A DNA stretch of 11,542 nucleotides from JAGWAC01 sp038046265 (GCA_038046265.1 JBBSWN010000019.1:1-11542), one strand, 5' to 3'. Counted from the stretch's first letter, positions 1 to 5,986 are shown. A program made the numbers and translations. Notes: generated by a model not told the origin, from the letters alone.

Positions 1-2
1 GA

Positions 3-59
3 AAACAATTGAAAGATTTAGGTGGAGTAGGGGCTATTTTAAGGTATGAGCTTCATTAG
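3..59 (+). CDS. possible 3' end of an upstream gene (partial)
   Basis: The frame beginning at base 3 stays open to a TAG at 57-59 and ends with the residues LGGVGAILRYELH, which look like ordinary protein. A second frame is also open to a TGA at 47-49, but it needs several Arg/Trp codons that are rare elsewhere in the window. With only 18 codons visible I cannot name the gene and I am unsure it is coding. Confidence 0.3.
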   Translation, partial: KQLKDLGGVGAILRYELH

Positions 60-73
60 ATTTATTTGATAAA

Positions 74-82
74 CTTTAAATA
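74..82 (+). promoter_or_regulatory. TATA box of the tandem-repeat protein gene
   Basis: CTTTAAATA, preceded by purine-rich GATAAA that could serve as a BRE, is centred about 28 nt before the ATG at 106. That is the archaeal spacing for a leaderless or near-leaderless transcript. A weak AAGGA at 94-98 could alternatively act as a ribosome binding site if transcription starts earlier. Confidence 0.5.
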
Positions 83-105
83 GTGTTAATTTAAAGGAAT
101 TTCTT

Positions 106-789
106 ATGAAAGAAGAAACAGGGATTACAACATCAGATATTGTTATTCCTAGTCTTGACTTGGGAGAAACTCAGAGAAGCCAAAGCGGAAGGAGAAGGGC
201 TGTTGAGACTTTTCAAGGAGAAAGAGGAGATTTAGTTTCCATAAGTTTAAAGCCAGGATACAAGGTTGGAAAAGACTCTACTGGTAAAAAGTTAATGTTT
301 GTTAAAGACCCTGATGATAATTATTCGAGAGCAGTGCCTGGAGTTGTAACTTGGTTGTCAAAACATTGTATTGTTTTGGGGTTAGTTTCATGTTTAGGAA
401 GCGATAAAGTTGACCTAGATATTGAAATCCCGATAGAAACAATTGACAGCTACAGGACACTAGGAGAAATCCAAAGAAGCTGGAGTGGAAGAAGGATTGA
501 GACTTTTCAAGGAGAAAAAGGAGATTTGGCTTCTATAAGCTTAAAACCTGGATATATTGTTGGAAAAGATTCTACTGGAAAAAAATTAATGTTTATTGAA
601 GATCTTGATGAGACTAATTCAAGAAGGGTGGCTGGGATAGTGGATTATTTATCAAAACATTATGTTGGGATAGGATTAGTTTCACGTTTAGAGATTGATA
701 AAGTTGACCTAGATATTGAAATCCCGAGAGAGGCAATTTCTAGGTATCAGGCTTTAACTGCTGACATGAGTAAATGCTTTATGATTTAA
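106..789 (+). CDS. unrecognised protein built of two ~98-residue tandem units
   Basis: I do not recognise this 227-residue protein. Residues 19-118 and 119-216 are two copies of one unit, about 69% identical over 98 aligned positions; the only gap is two extra residues (Arg-Ala) in copy 1. Invariant blocks include SGRR, ETFQGE, SISLKPGY, VGKDSTGKKLMF, LSKH, GLVS and DKVDLDIEIP. The N-terminus (DIVIP at 11-15) resembles the end of a unit (DIEIP), so a third truncated or circularly permuted unit may be present. There is no signal peptide, membrane span or cysteine motif, so it is probably cytoplasmic. The conserved Gly/Lys/Arg-rich blocks could be a binding surface, but that is a guess. It has its own TATA box, and the next gene follows after 4 nt, suggesting co-transcription. 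The repeats also match well in DNA, so the duplication looks fairly recent. Confidence 0.8.
   Translation: MKEETGITTSDIVIPSLDLGETQRSQSGRRRAVETFQGERGDLVSISLKPGYKVGKDSTGKKLMFVKDPDDNYSRAVPGVVTWLSKHCIVLGLVSCLGSDKVDLDIEIPIETIDSYRTLGEIQRSWSGRRIETFQGEKGDLASISLKPGYIVGKDSTGKKLMFIEDLDETNSRRVAGIVDYLSKHYVGIGLVSRLEIDKVDLDIEIPREAISRYQALTADMSKCFMI
160..753 (+). repeat. in-frame tandem duplication (copies 160-459 and 460-753)
   Basis: The two halves of the coding region align codon by codon with a 294-nt offset. The longest exact DNA block I found runs from GATAAAGTTGACC at 403 and 697 through ATCCCGA, about 30 nt. Copy 1 carries one extra 6-nt insertion. The repeat is entirely inside the gene and keeps the reading frame, so it is a domain duplication and not a mobile element. 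Confidence 0.9.
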
Positions 790-793
790 TAAA

Positions 794-1069
794 ATGGCTA
801 GAACAATATATCAAGGCAAAGAAGCTGCAAATTATGAATTATTTGCTTTTGGTAAAGTTATGAATTCTGTAGGAGCTAAATTAAAAAGGAAGTGGATTGA
901 AAACGGCGAGCCTATAATGGAATGGGAAGCTGATGAGGGGCTTAAAATAAGGTATACATTTCAAATGCTGCAAAGAGAAGTGAAAATAGAAGTAGATAGC
1001 AGTGATCCTATAAAAATAGGGGAGTTTGAAAGAAAAGTTTTAAAAGCTGTAAAGAAAACAATAAAGTAA
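794..1069 (+). CDS. small hypothetical protein, 91 residues
   Basis: I do not recognise this protein. It starts 4 nt after the preceding stop (TAA at 787-789, ATG at 794) and so is probably translated from the same mRNA. It looks like a small alpha/beta cytoplasmic protein: a basic N-terminal half (KLKRKWIENGEP), a strand-like middle (IMEWEADEGLKIRYTFQML, REVKIEVD) and a lysine-rich C-terminal helix ending in KAVKKTIK. It has no cysteines, signal peptide or membrane span. The alternating hydrophobic pattern and coherent composition support a real gene. A nucleic-acid- or ribosome-associated role would fit the charge but is not shown. Confidence 0.75.
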   Translation: MARTIYQGKEAANYELFAFGKVMNSVGAKLKRKWIENGEPIMEWEADEGLKIRYTFQMLQREVKIEVDSSDPIKIGEFERKVLKAVKKTIK

Positions 1070-1070
1070 G

Positions 1071-1080
1071 GTTTAAAAAT
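1071..1080 (+). promoter_or_regulatory. TATA box of scpB
   Basis: GTTTAAAAAT lies directly after the preceding stop codon, with its centre about 26 nt before the ATG at 1102. This predicts a leaderless scpB mRNA and decides between the ATG at 1102 and the in-frame TTG at 1099. Confidence 0.5.
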
Positions 1081-1101
1081 TCTTAATTAGACATTCTTTT
1101 G

Positions 1102-1626
1102 ATGGAAAACAAGGAATTAAAGCACAGAATTGAAGCTGTACTTTTTACATTAGGGAAATTTCTTAGTTTAGAAGATATAGGGAAATATTGTGAAACAGGA
1201 AGTTTAGGAATAATTAAAGAGGCTTTAGAGGAATTAAGAAAAGATTATACAAATCGAAATTGTGCCTTGGAAATTGAAGAAGTTGACGGCAAATTTAAAC
1301 TAAATATTAAAAAAGAATTTAGTTATTTAACAAACAAGTTATTGGCCAGTAAGGAAATGGACAGCCCTACTACAAAGACTTTAGCTATTATTGCTTATAA
1401 ACAACCAGTAACACAAAGTGAAGTTATTAAAATAAGGGGGAACAAAGCTTATGACCATATCAAAGCTTTAAGAGAACAAAATTTGGTTAGTGCAGAAAGA
1501 AAAGGAAGAACAAGACTATTAAAAGTGACAAATAATTTTTATGAGTATTTTGACATTGCTGAAACAGAGGCTAAGGACAGAATTAAATTAGCTGTTGAGG
1601 AACAAGGCATTAAAAAAATGTTTTAA
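1102..1626 (+). CDS. scpB: segregation and condensation protein ScpB
   Basis: ScpB is the kleisin-binding winged-helix subunit of the SMC-ScpA-ScpB complex, which compacts and segregates chromosomes. The 174-residue length is typical. The N-terminal winged helix starts with the family signature IEAVLFTLGKFLSLEDI. The second carries the most diagnostic stretch, TLAIIAYKQPVTQSEVIKIRG at about residues 94-114 (key residues the IIAYKQPVT core and the closing RG), followed by AYDHIKALREQNLV and the wing-like RKGRTRLLKVT. I take the ATG at 1102 in preference to the TTG one codon upstream because a TATA box sits about 26 nt before it. No ScpA or SMC gene is in the window. The last 4 nt overlap the converging glycosyltransferase gene on the other strand. 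Confidence 0.9.
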   Translation: MENKELKHRIEAVLFTLGKFLSLEDIGKYCETGSLGIIKEALEELRKDYTNRNCALEIEEVDGKFKLNIKKEFSYLTNKLLASKEMDSPTTKTLAIIAYKQPVTQSEVIKIRGNKAYDHIKALREQNLVSAERKGRTRLLKVTNNFYEYFDIAETEAKDRIKLAVEEQGIKKMF

Positions 1627-2324
1627 TCCTTTTCATTGAATTTATAATTAAAGAAATTGTTTTTTATTTTTCCACCTAAGTCAATGTAAATTCCTATAAA
1701 TAAAATTTTCAAACCTGTTTTTAGCCTGCCATGTTTTTCAAACCTTCTCATTGAAATTTTTACATAAGGTTTTTTTAAAAGTTTTAACTTTGCAAATTTT
1801 TTAATTCTCTTAGTATAATCAAAATCCTCGCTCACTTTTATTGTTTCATCAAAACCATTTATTTTATTATGAAGAGATTTTAGAGAGAAAAAAGAACATC
1901 CATTAAAGCCTATAATTTTGTACAAAGCTTTTAAGTAAATCCTGAAAAGCCAAATAAAGAAAATATCAACTGGGTGGGAGCTGTCTGGGTAAATATTACA
2001 GGCTGCAATTTCATTATTTAATTCTTTTAAAGAATTTTCCAGAAAATCACTTGGTATTTTTGTGTCTGCATCCAAGAACAAAAGTCTTTCATTTTTTGCA
2101 TTTTTTACGCCCAAGTTTCTTTGATACGCAACGTTTCTTTTTTCAGAGTTTATTATCTTTATTTTTAATTGCTTAAAGCTTTTTGCAACTTCTTTTGTTT
2201 TATCATCTGAATGAGCATCTACTATTATTGTTTCAAAGTCTTTATAAGTCTGGTTTTTTAGGCAGTTTAGAATATTTGGGAGGTATTTTTCTTCATTTAA
2301 TGCAGGGATTATAATAGATAGCAT
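1623..2324 (-). CDS. family 2 glycosyltransferase, cytoplasmic GT-A fold
   Basis: This enzyme should transfer a sugar from a nucleotide-sugar donor to an unknown acceptor. The GT-A fold is clear: LSIIIPALNEEKYLPNIL opens the first strand-helix, TIIVDAHSDDKT holds the nucleotide-binding Asp36, LLFLDADT supplies the metal-binding DAD at 85-87, and GFDETIKVSEDFDYTKR holds the acidic ED at 166-167. At 233 residues it is the short, single-domain form; hydrophobic stretches around 119-139 and 204-215 could attach it to the membrane, but I see no clear multi-span region. It is divergent from the glycosyltransferase operon on the + strand and shares its promoter region, so both probably work on surface glycans. 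The acceptor and donor cannot be read from sequence. Confidence 0.88.
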   Translation of the reverse strand: MLSIIIPALNEEKYLPNILNCLKNQTYKDFETIIVDAHSDDKTKEVAKSFKQLKIKIINSEKRNVAYQRNLGVKNAKNERLLFLDADTKIPSDFLENSLKELNNEIAACNIYPDSSHPVDIFFIWLFRIYLKALYKIIGFNGCSFFSLKSLHNKINGFDETIKVSEDFDYTKRIKKFAKLKLLKKPYVKISMRRFEKHGRLKTGLKILFIGIYIDLGGKIKNNFFNYKFNEKD

Positions 2325-2344
2325 AGTAAAGAAAAGCTTAATAA

Positions 2345-2354
2345 TATTTATAAA
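2345..2354. promoter_or_regulatory. shared bidirectional TATA element between two glycosyltransferase genes
   Basis: TATTTATAAA reads as TTTATAAATA on the minus strand, so one AT-rich block works in both directions. On the minus strand its centre is about 26 nt before the ATG of the gene ending at 2324, predicting a leaderless mRNA. On the plus strand a start near 2376 would leave a leader of about 17 nt containing the GGAG Shine-Dalgarno for the gene at 2393. The spacer is only 68 nt and I see no second TATA box. Confidence 0.55.
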
Positions 2355-2381
2355 CTTAATAGTTAGAAGGTGGCTAAAAAA

Positions 2382-2388
2382 GGAGTGG
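2382..2388 (+). promoter_or_regulatory. Shine-Dalgarno of the membrane glycosyltransferase
   Basis: GGAGTGG, with GGAG 7 nt before the ATG at 2393, is complementary to the archaeal 16S 3' end. It is one of the few good ribosome binding sites in front of a first gene here; the other leading genes look leaderless or nearly so. Confidence 0.6.
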
Positions 2389-2392
2389 TAAA

Positions 2393-3610
2393 ATGGACTT
2401 TATAACAGGAGTGTACTTGTTTTTCATATTTGTGTCCTTGTATGTGAGTTTTTTATTCATACTTATATATTTTAAAAATAGAGATGATTTATATAAATAT
2501 GAATTGATGAAAAAACTGCCTTCTATAAGTGTTTTAATTCCTGCTTACAATGAGGAAGAGAGCATTAAGGAAACTATTGAAAGCGTGAAAAATTTAGAGT
2601 ATCCAAAAGAATTAATTGAGATTATAGCTGTAAATGACGGGAGCAAGGACAGGACCTTGGAAATTTTAAAAAGTATAAATGGAATTAAAATTTTGAGCAA
2701 GGAGAATTCTGGAAAAGCAGATTCTTTGAATAAGGCTTTAGAAATTGCAAAAGGAGAAATAATTGCAATTAATGACGCTGATTCTTTTCCTGAAAAGGAT
2801 GCTTTTCTGAAAATGGTTTACTATTTCAAAGATGAAAAAGTAGGGGCTGTTACTGGGAGTGTTTTTGTCAAGAACAGGAATAATTTGCTTGAAAAATTAC
2901 AAAGCATAGAGTATATGATGATTGCTTTTGGAAGAAAGTTGTTTGAGTATATTGACAGTGTTTTTGTCACGCCAGGAGCTTTGAGCATGTACAGGAAAAG
3001 CGCTTTAATGGAAGTAAAGGGTTTTGATTCAAATAATTTGACTGAGGATATTGAGATTGCGTGGAATTTACTTAGTAAATTGTATAAAGTTAAAATGTGC
3101 TTGGCTGCGAAAACTTACACTATTGTGCCAAGCAATTTTAAATTGTGGTGGAGACAAAGATTAAGGTGGGACATCGGGGGTTTTCAGACTTTAAATAAGT
3201 ACAAACATGCAATGTTCAGGAATAAATATGGGGTTTTGGGCGGATTTGTTGTGCCTTTTTTCAGCAGTTACGTATTGCTTAGCTTTATTGGTTTTTTTAT
3301 TTCTTTGTTCATGATTGCAAGAAGGATTACTGTTGAAGGATTTTCTTTTTATAATTCATACTTCAATGATGCTGACTTGTTTAGAATAGAGGAATTTCAC
3401 TTAATTCCAAATGTCTTTACCTTTTTTGGGATATTTCTGTTTTTTGTTTTTTTAACTTACACAGCTATAGGTTTAAAGATGGTTAACAAAGAAAAACAAA
3501 ACATAGGGAAGACAAATATGCTGATATATCTGTTATTTTACTTAATGTTAACCCCTATTTTATTAATTCATTCTATTTACAGGATGTTGATTGGAAAACT
3601 TCAATGGTAA
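2393..3610 (+). CDS. membrane processive-type family 2 glycosyltransferase
   Basis: This 405-residue protein has the layout of poly-N-acetylglucosamine, cellulose and hyaluronan synthases. It has one N-terminal membrane span (about 5-27), a cytoplasmic GT-A domain (about 43-260), then hydrophobic spans near 281-308, 339-363 and 380-400. The catalytic motifs are complete: VNDGSKDRT with Asp82, INDADS with the DAD at 128-130, LTEDIEIAW with TED at 217-219, and RQRLRW with the QxxRW signature at Gln255-Arg258-Trp259. QxxRW marks enzymes that extend a chain and often export it through their own membrane part, so a surface polysaccharide or glycolipid product is likely. It heads the operon running to about 5597 and overlaps the next gene. 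The exact sugar is unknown. Confidence 0.9.
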   Translation: MDFITGVYLFFIFVSLYVSFLFILIYFKNRDDLYKYELMKKLPSISVLIPAYNEEESIKETIESVKNLEYPKELIEIIAVNDGSKDRTLEILKSINGIKILSKENSGKADSLNKALEIAKGEIIAINDADSFPEKDAFLKMVYYFKDEKVGAVTGSVFVKNRNNLLEKLQSIEYMMIAFGRKLFEYIDSVFVTPGALSMYRKSALMEVKGFDSNNLTEDIEIAWNLLSKLYKVKMCLAAKTYTIVPSNFKLWWRQRLRWDIGGFQTLNKYKHAMFRNKYGVLGGFVVPFFSSYVLLSFIGFFISLFMIARRITVEGFSFYNSYFNDADLFRIEEFHLIPNVFTFFGIFLFFVFLTYTAIGLKMVNKEKQNIGKTNMLIYLLFYLMLTPILLIHSIYRMLIGKLQW

Positions 3611-4266
3611 TGCAGAAAGATGTTTTTTGGAAAGCTGGACTATTTACATTAGTTGTATTTATATCAGGAGTTTTACTTGGGTATTTTTTAGAGAGCAACA
3701 GAGTAGATGAAATCAGGGAAGAGTACAGAAATGTTGAAACGCAGTGGGCTGATGCAAAGATACAAAGCTCTTTTTATCAGTTAATGACACCTAGTTTTTG
3801 CGAGGAGTCTATTAAAGAGAATTTAAATTTTGCAGATAGAGTTTACAGGGAGGGATTAAAGCTAGAGGAGTATGAGCAAAGCAATAGGATTACAAAAGAA
3901 ATATTGTATGACAAGGAAAGGTATGTATTACTAAAATTAGAGTTCTGGATTAACAGCGTTTACTTGAAGGACAAGTGCAAGACTAATTACACCAATTTGA
4001 TTTATTTTTATGCCCAAAATCCCAGTCTGGAGCAAAAAGGTGAGCAGGATTCACAGGCTTTAATATTAAAAGATTTAAAAAACAAGCACGGGGCTGAGCT
4101 GATGTTAATACCCCTGCCTATAGATTTAAATATTGCCACAATCAGTATTTTGAGAGATGCTTATAATATAGATGATGTTCCGGCTCTTTTAATTAATGAG
4201 AAAATCAAGTTAGACGGTGTTCAAAGCATAGAGGAAATAGAGAACGTGATTAAAGATGGGATGTGA
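3604..4266 (+). CDS. membrane-anchored thioredoxin-fold protein lacking CXXC
   Basis: Residues 9-28 form a single membrane anchor, followed by a charged, probably coiled helix (30-50), a helical middle region, and a C-terminal thioredoxin-like half. That half shows a first strand (NLIYFYAQNP, 131-140), a second strand with the usual Asp (LMLIPLPIDLN), a helix, the cis-proline loop (DDVPALLINEKIKLDG, Pro193) and a last helix. Where the redox CXXC should follow the first strand, the sequence is AQNPSLEQKGEQ, with no cysteine. The only cysteines are Cys66 and Cys125, so a thioredoxin-type reductase role is unlikely; a structural or binding role outside the membrane is my inference. The start may be the ATG at 3604 or the ATG at 3610, which overlaps the upstream stop as TAATG. 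It lies in the glycosyltransferase operon and overlaps the MBF1 gene by 11 nt. Confidence 0.75.
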   Translation: MVMQKDVFWKAGLFTLVVFISGVLLGYFLESNRVDEIREEYRNVETQWADAKIQSSFYQLMTPSFCEESIKENLNFADRVYREGLKLEEYEQSNRITKEILYDKERYVLLKLEFWINSVYLKDKCKTNYTNLIYFYAQNPSLEQKGEQDSQALILKDLKNKHGAELMLIPLPIDLNIATISILRDAYNIDDVPALLINEKIKLDGVQSIEEIENVIKDGM

Positions 4267-4702
4267 TTTATGCGGGTATTCTGGGGAACTGTTTAATGCG
4301 CAAATTGAAGGAAGCATGATGAGTGTATGCAGGAACTGCCTAAAATTTGGAGTGCTGATAGAGAAAAAAAGAGACTTTAATGTTGAGAAAGCTGCAAAAA
4401 TCAAATTTATAAAAGAAGAACCTGTTGTTTTATTGAAAGAAGACTATAACTTAATTGTAAAAGAACTTAGAGAGAAGCAAAATTTCACTCAGGAGGACTT
4501 GGCTAAAAAACTCAATGAAAAACTTTCTTTAATTCACAAAATTGAGAACAAAGATATAAGGCCTAACGATGAAGTTGTCAAGAAATTCGAGAATTTTTTT
4601 AAAGTTAAATTAACCCAAGAGTACATGGAGGAAAAGATGAAGCTTGACTTTAAAAATAATGCCCTGACTATTGGTGACTTGTTAAAGTTGAAGAAGAAAT
4701 AA
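4256..4702 (+). CDS. mbf1: archaeal multiprotein bridging factor 1 (aMBF1), zinc ribbon plus HTH
   Basis: aMBF1 is a conserved archaeal transcription and translation-associated factor. The N-terminal zinc ribbon uses Cys3, Cys6, Cys25 and Cys28 (CDLCG and CRNC). After a linker comes the HTH_3 domain at about 63-120: VKELREKQNFTQEDLAKKL, then LIHKIENKDIRPNDEVVKKFENFF, the classic MBF1/Cro-type pattern. A C-terminal tail (TIGDLLKLKKK) finishes the 148 residues, near the usual archaeal length of about 150-170. The start is fixed by the first zinc ligand pair and lies 11 nt inside the preceding gene, so translation is coupled. The methylase gene follows after 3 nt. In archaea aMBF1 associates with the ribosome, which fits the RNA methylase next door, though a joint role is only inferred. 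Confidence 0.9.
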   Translation: MGCDLCGYSGELFNAQIEGSMMSVCRNCLKFGVLIEKKRDFNVEKAAKIKFIKEEPVVLLKEDYNLIVKELREKQNFTQEDLAKKLNEKLSLIHKIENKDIRPNDEVVKKFENFFKVKLTQEYMEEKMKLDFKNNALTIGDLLKLKKK

Positions 4703-4705
4703 AAC

Positions 4706-5308
4706 ATGAACAAGAAGAAATTAAGTATTCTATTAAGCAGGTTAAAGGAACAAGAAAATCTGAAAGTAAATTTAGAACAGTATCAAACAGAAGGAGAGAT
4801 TGCTGGAGATATTGTATGGAAAGCTTTTTTGAATAATGACATTAAGGGAAAAGTAATTTGTGATTTTGGATGCGGGAATGGAATTTTTGGGATTGGTGCT
4901 TTACTGCTAAATGCAAAGAAAGTTTATTTTGTTGATTCTGACAAGGATGCTGTTGATACTGCCAAAGAAAATTACAAAAACATGAAACTTAAAAACGGGT
5001 TTTTTTTAAATGAAGATGCTAGTGAGTTTAAGAAAAAAGCTGATGTTGTTTTGATGAACCCTCCTTTTGGAGTCCAGAAAGAACATAGTGACAGGGTATT
5101 TTTGAAAAAGGCTTTTGAAGCAAGCAAGAAAGTTTATTCTTTGCACAAAATTGAGAGCAAGGAGTTTATAAAAAAGATAAGTGAAAAGCATAATTTTTTT
5201 ATTTCTGATATTTATGAATATGATTTATTAATAAAACAAAAATACAAGTTTCACAAAAGGAAAAGTTATTATGTAAAAGTCGGGTGCTGGGTTATGGAGA
5301 AAATGTAA
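4706..5308 (+). CDS. METTL5-like RNA N6-adenine methyltransferase
   Basis: This is a class I SAM-dependent methylase of the COG2263/METTL5 group. The SAM site is DFGCGNGIFGIGA (53-65) with acidic VDSD after the second strand. The catalytic motif NPPFG (118-122) marks N6-adenine methylation, and the segment near LEQYQT (23-28) matches the family's substrate-side LEQYPT motif with Pro replaced by Gln. The 200-residue length is typical. In eukaryotes METTL5 makes the m6A near the 3' end of 18S rRNA; the archaeal target is probably the matching 16S site, by homology only. The partner Trm112 is not in this window. The gene follows aMBF1 by 3 nt and precedes the 95-residue protein by 1 nt. Confidence 0.88.
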   Translation: MNKKKLSILLSRLKEQENLKVNLEQYQTEGEIAGDIVWKAFLNNDIKGKVICDFGCGNGIFGIGALLLNAKKVYFVDSDKDAVDTAKENYKNMKLKNGFFLNEDASEFKKKADVVLMNPPFGVQKEHSDRVFLKKAFEASKKVYSLHKIESKEFIKKISEKHNFFISDIYEYDLLIKQKYKFHKRKSYYVKVGCWVMEKM

Positions 5309-5309
5309 T

Positions 5310-5597
5310 ATGCTGCCTGGATTATTGTTTTTATTGTTTAGGAAGAGGCCTAGAGTTGAGATACTTACTATAGATGAAAAATGCGTGGATTTTGCAGTTG
5401 AAGACAGGGGAAAAATCAGCTTAACTTCTGTTCCTAAAACTGAGCTTGTCAATTCTGAACTTGCACAATTATATGCCAGAAACGGGACAAGAGTTGTTGA
5501 TATAGCTTTGTCAGAAATTGACACTGAGGAACCGAGCGGATTTATTATTTATTTGGATAATGGGATAAAGTATTACAAAGGGCAAGCAAAAGCGTAA
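5310..5597 (+). CDS. hypothetical 95-residue protein between methylase and rpoL
   Basis: I do not recognise this protein. It opens with a short hydrophobic run (MLPGLLFLLF) followed by RKRPR, then a compact beta-rich region (VEILTIDEKCVDFAVEDRG), a middle helix (NSELAQLYARNGTRV) and a last strand pair (GFIIYLDNGIKYYKG). Ten hydrophobic residues are too few for an ordinary membrane span, so they may be a peripheral anchor or a buried strand. The ATG lies 1 nt after the methylase stop, and a GGAG at 5296-5299 stands 10 nt before it, supporting a translated gene at the end of the operon. The exosome subunit Csl4 is found near rpoL in some archaea, but this protein is about half its size and shows neither the S1 domain nor the zinc ribbon. 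Confidence 0.7.
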   Translation: MLPGLLFLLFRKRPRVEILTIDEKCVDFAVEDRGKISLTSVPKTELVNSELAQLYARNGTRVVDIALSEIDTEEPSGFIIYLDNGIKYYKGQAKA

Positions 5598-5603
5598 AGA
5601 AAA

Positions 5604-5613
5604 GCTTTAAAAA
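5604..5613 (+). promoter_or_regulatory. TATA box of rpoL
   Basis: GCTTTAAAAA is centred about 27 nt before the rpoL ATG at 5636, with a purine-rich AAAGAAAA upstream that could be a BRE. No Shine-Dalgarno precedes the ATG, so a leaderless mRNA separate from the upstream operon is likely. Confidence 0.55.
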
Positions 5614-5635
5614 CAGATATTTGGACTAATTTTAC

Positions 5636-5908
5636 ATGGAATTAAGAGTTTTAGAATATACAAAAGAAAAGCTAAAGTTCCAGATTTTGGGAGAGGATCA
5701 TACATTTGCCAATATCTTGAGAAAGGAGTTATGGCAGGACAAAAACACCAAGCTAGCAGGATATAATTTAGAGCATTCCTTGATTACTGCGCCTAATTTT
5801 GTTTTAGAGACAGATGGAAAAGATGCGAAAGATGTTATGGAAAAAGCTGTCCAGAGACTACAGAAACTAAATGAAACTATTTTGAGTAATTTGAAAAAAT
5901 TATTCTAG
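5636..5908 (+). CDS. rpoL: DNA-directed RNA polymerase subunit L (Rpo11)
   Basis: Rpo11 is the small alpha-like subunit that pairs with Rpo3 in the assembly platform of archaeal RNA polymerase, the counterpart of eukaryotic RPB11. The family signature is plain: LKFQILGEDHTFANILRKEL (about 14-33), including the GEDHT and N-LR core of the dimerisation helix, then LAGYNLEHSLITAPNFVLETDG (about 41-62), and a final long helix. At 90 residues it has the normal length. The TAG stop is followed directly by a stem-loop repeat. It begins the rpoL, signal peptidase, TFS, PCNA run; close neighbours of this kind are common among archaeal information-processing genes. Confidence 0.95.
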   Translation: MELRVLEYTKEKLKFQILGEDHTFANILRKELWQDKNTKLAGYNLEHSLITAPNFVLETDGKDAKDVMEKAVQRLQKLNETILSNLKKLF

Positions 5909-5962
5909 GAACCCTTTTGAGAAAAGCGTTCACGGAAAGGAACCCTTTTGAGAAAAGCGTTC
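5909..5962 (+). repeat. two tandem hairpin repeats after rpoL (31-nt period)
   Basis: A 26-nt block occurs exactly twice, at 5908-5933 and 5939-5964. Within each, a 23-nt stem-loop (5909-5931 and 5940-5962) has 10-nt arms GAACCCTTTT and AAAAGCGTTC around a GAG loop; the arms pair except for one central C-C mismatch. The first hairpin starts at the base after the rpoL stop. No U-run follows, so this is not a bacterial-style terminator. A role in 3'-end formation, mRNA stability or regulation of the next gene is inferred. Confidence 0.75.
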
Positions 5963-5966
5963 ACCA

Positions 5967-5986
5967 ATAAGAACCAAGGTTCTTAT
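5967..5986 (+). repeat. perfect inverted repeat ahead of the signal peptidase gene
   Basis: ATAAGAACC and GGTTCTTAT are exact reverse complements separated by AA, giving an 8-bp stem with a CAAG loop in RNA. It directly follows the second 26-nt repeat, and its GAACC/GGTTC core continues the GAAC/GTTC alternation of those repeats. It lies about 30 nt before the signal peptidase start, so it will be in the leader if the gene is read through from rpoL. Confidence 0.65.

Noticed and set aside
4210..4404. Minus-strand reading frame of 64 codons across the thioredoxin-like/MBF1 junction
   Set aside because: It lies opposite two well-supported overlapping genes and its translation is low-complexity with no family features.
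5310..5597. The 95-residue protein as exosome subunit Csl4
   Set aside because: Too short, and neither the S1 domain nor the C-terminal zinc ribbon is visible; neighbourhood alone is not enough.
5908..5964. Two identical 26-nt repeats as a CRISPR array
   Set aside because: Only two copies, separated by 5 nt with no spacer-sized sequence, and no cas genes in the window. The repeats are hairpin units tied to a gene end.
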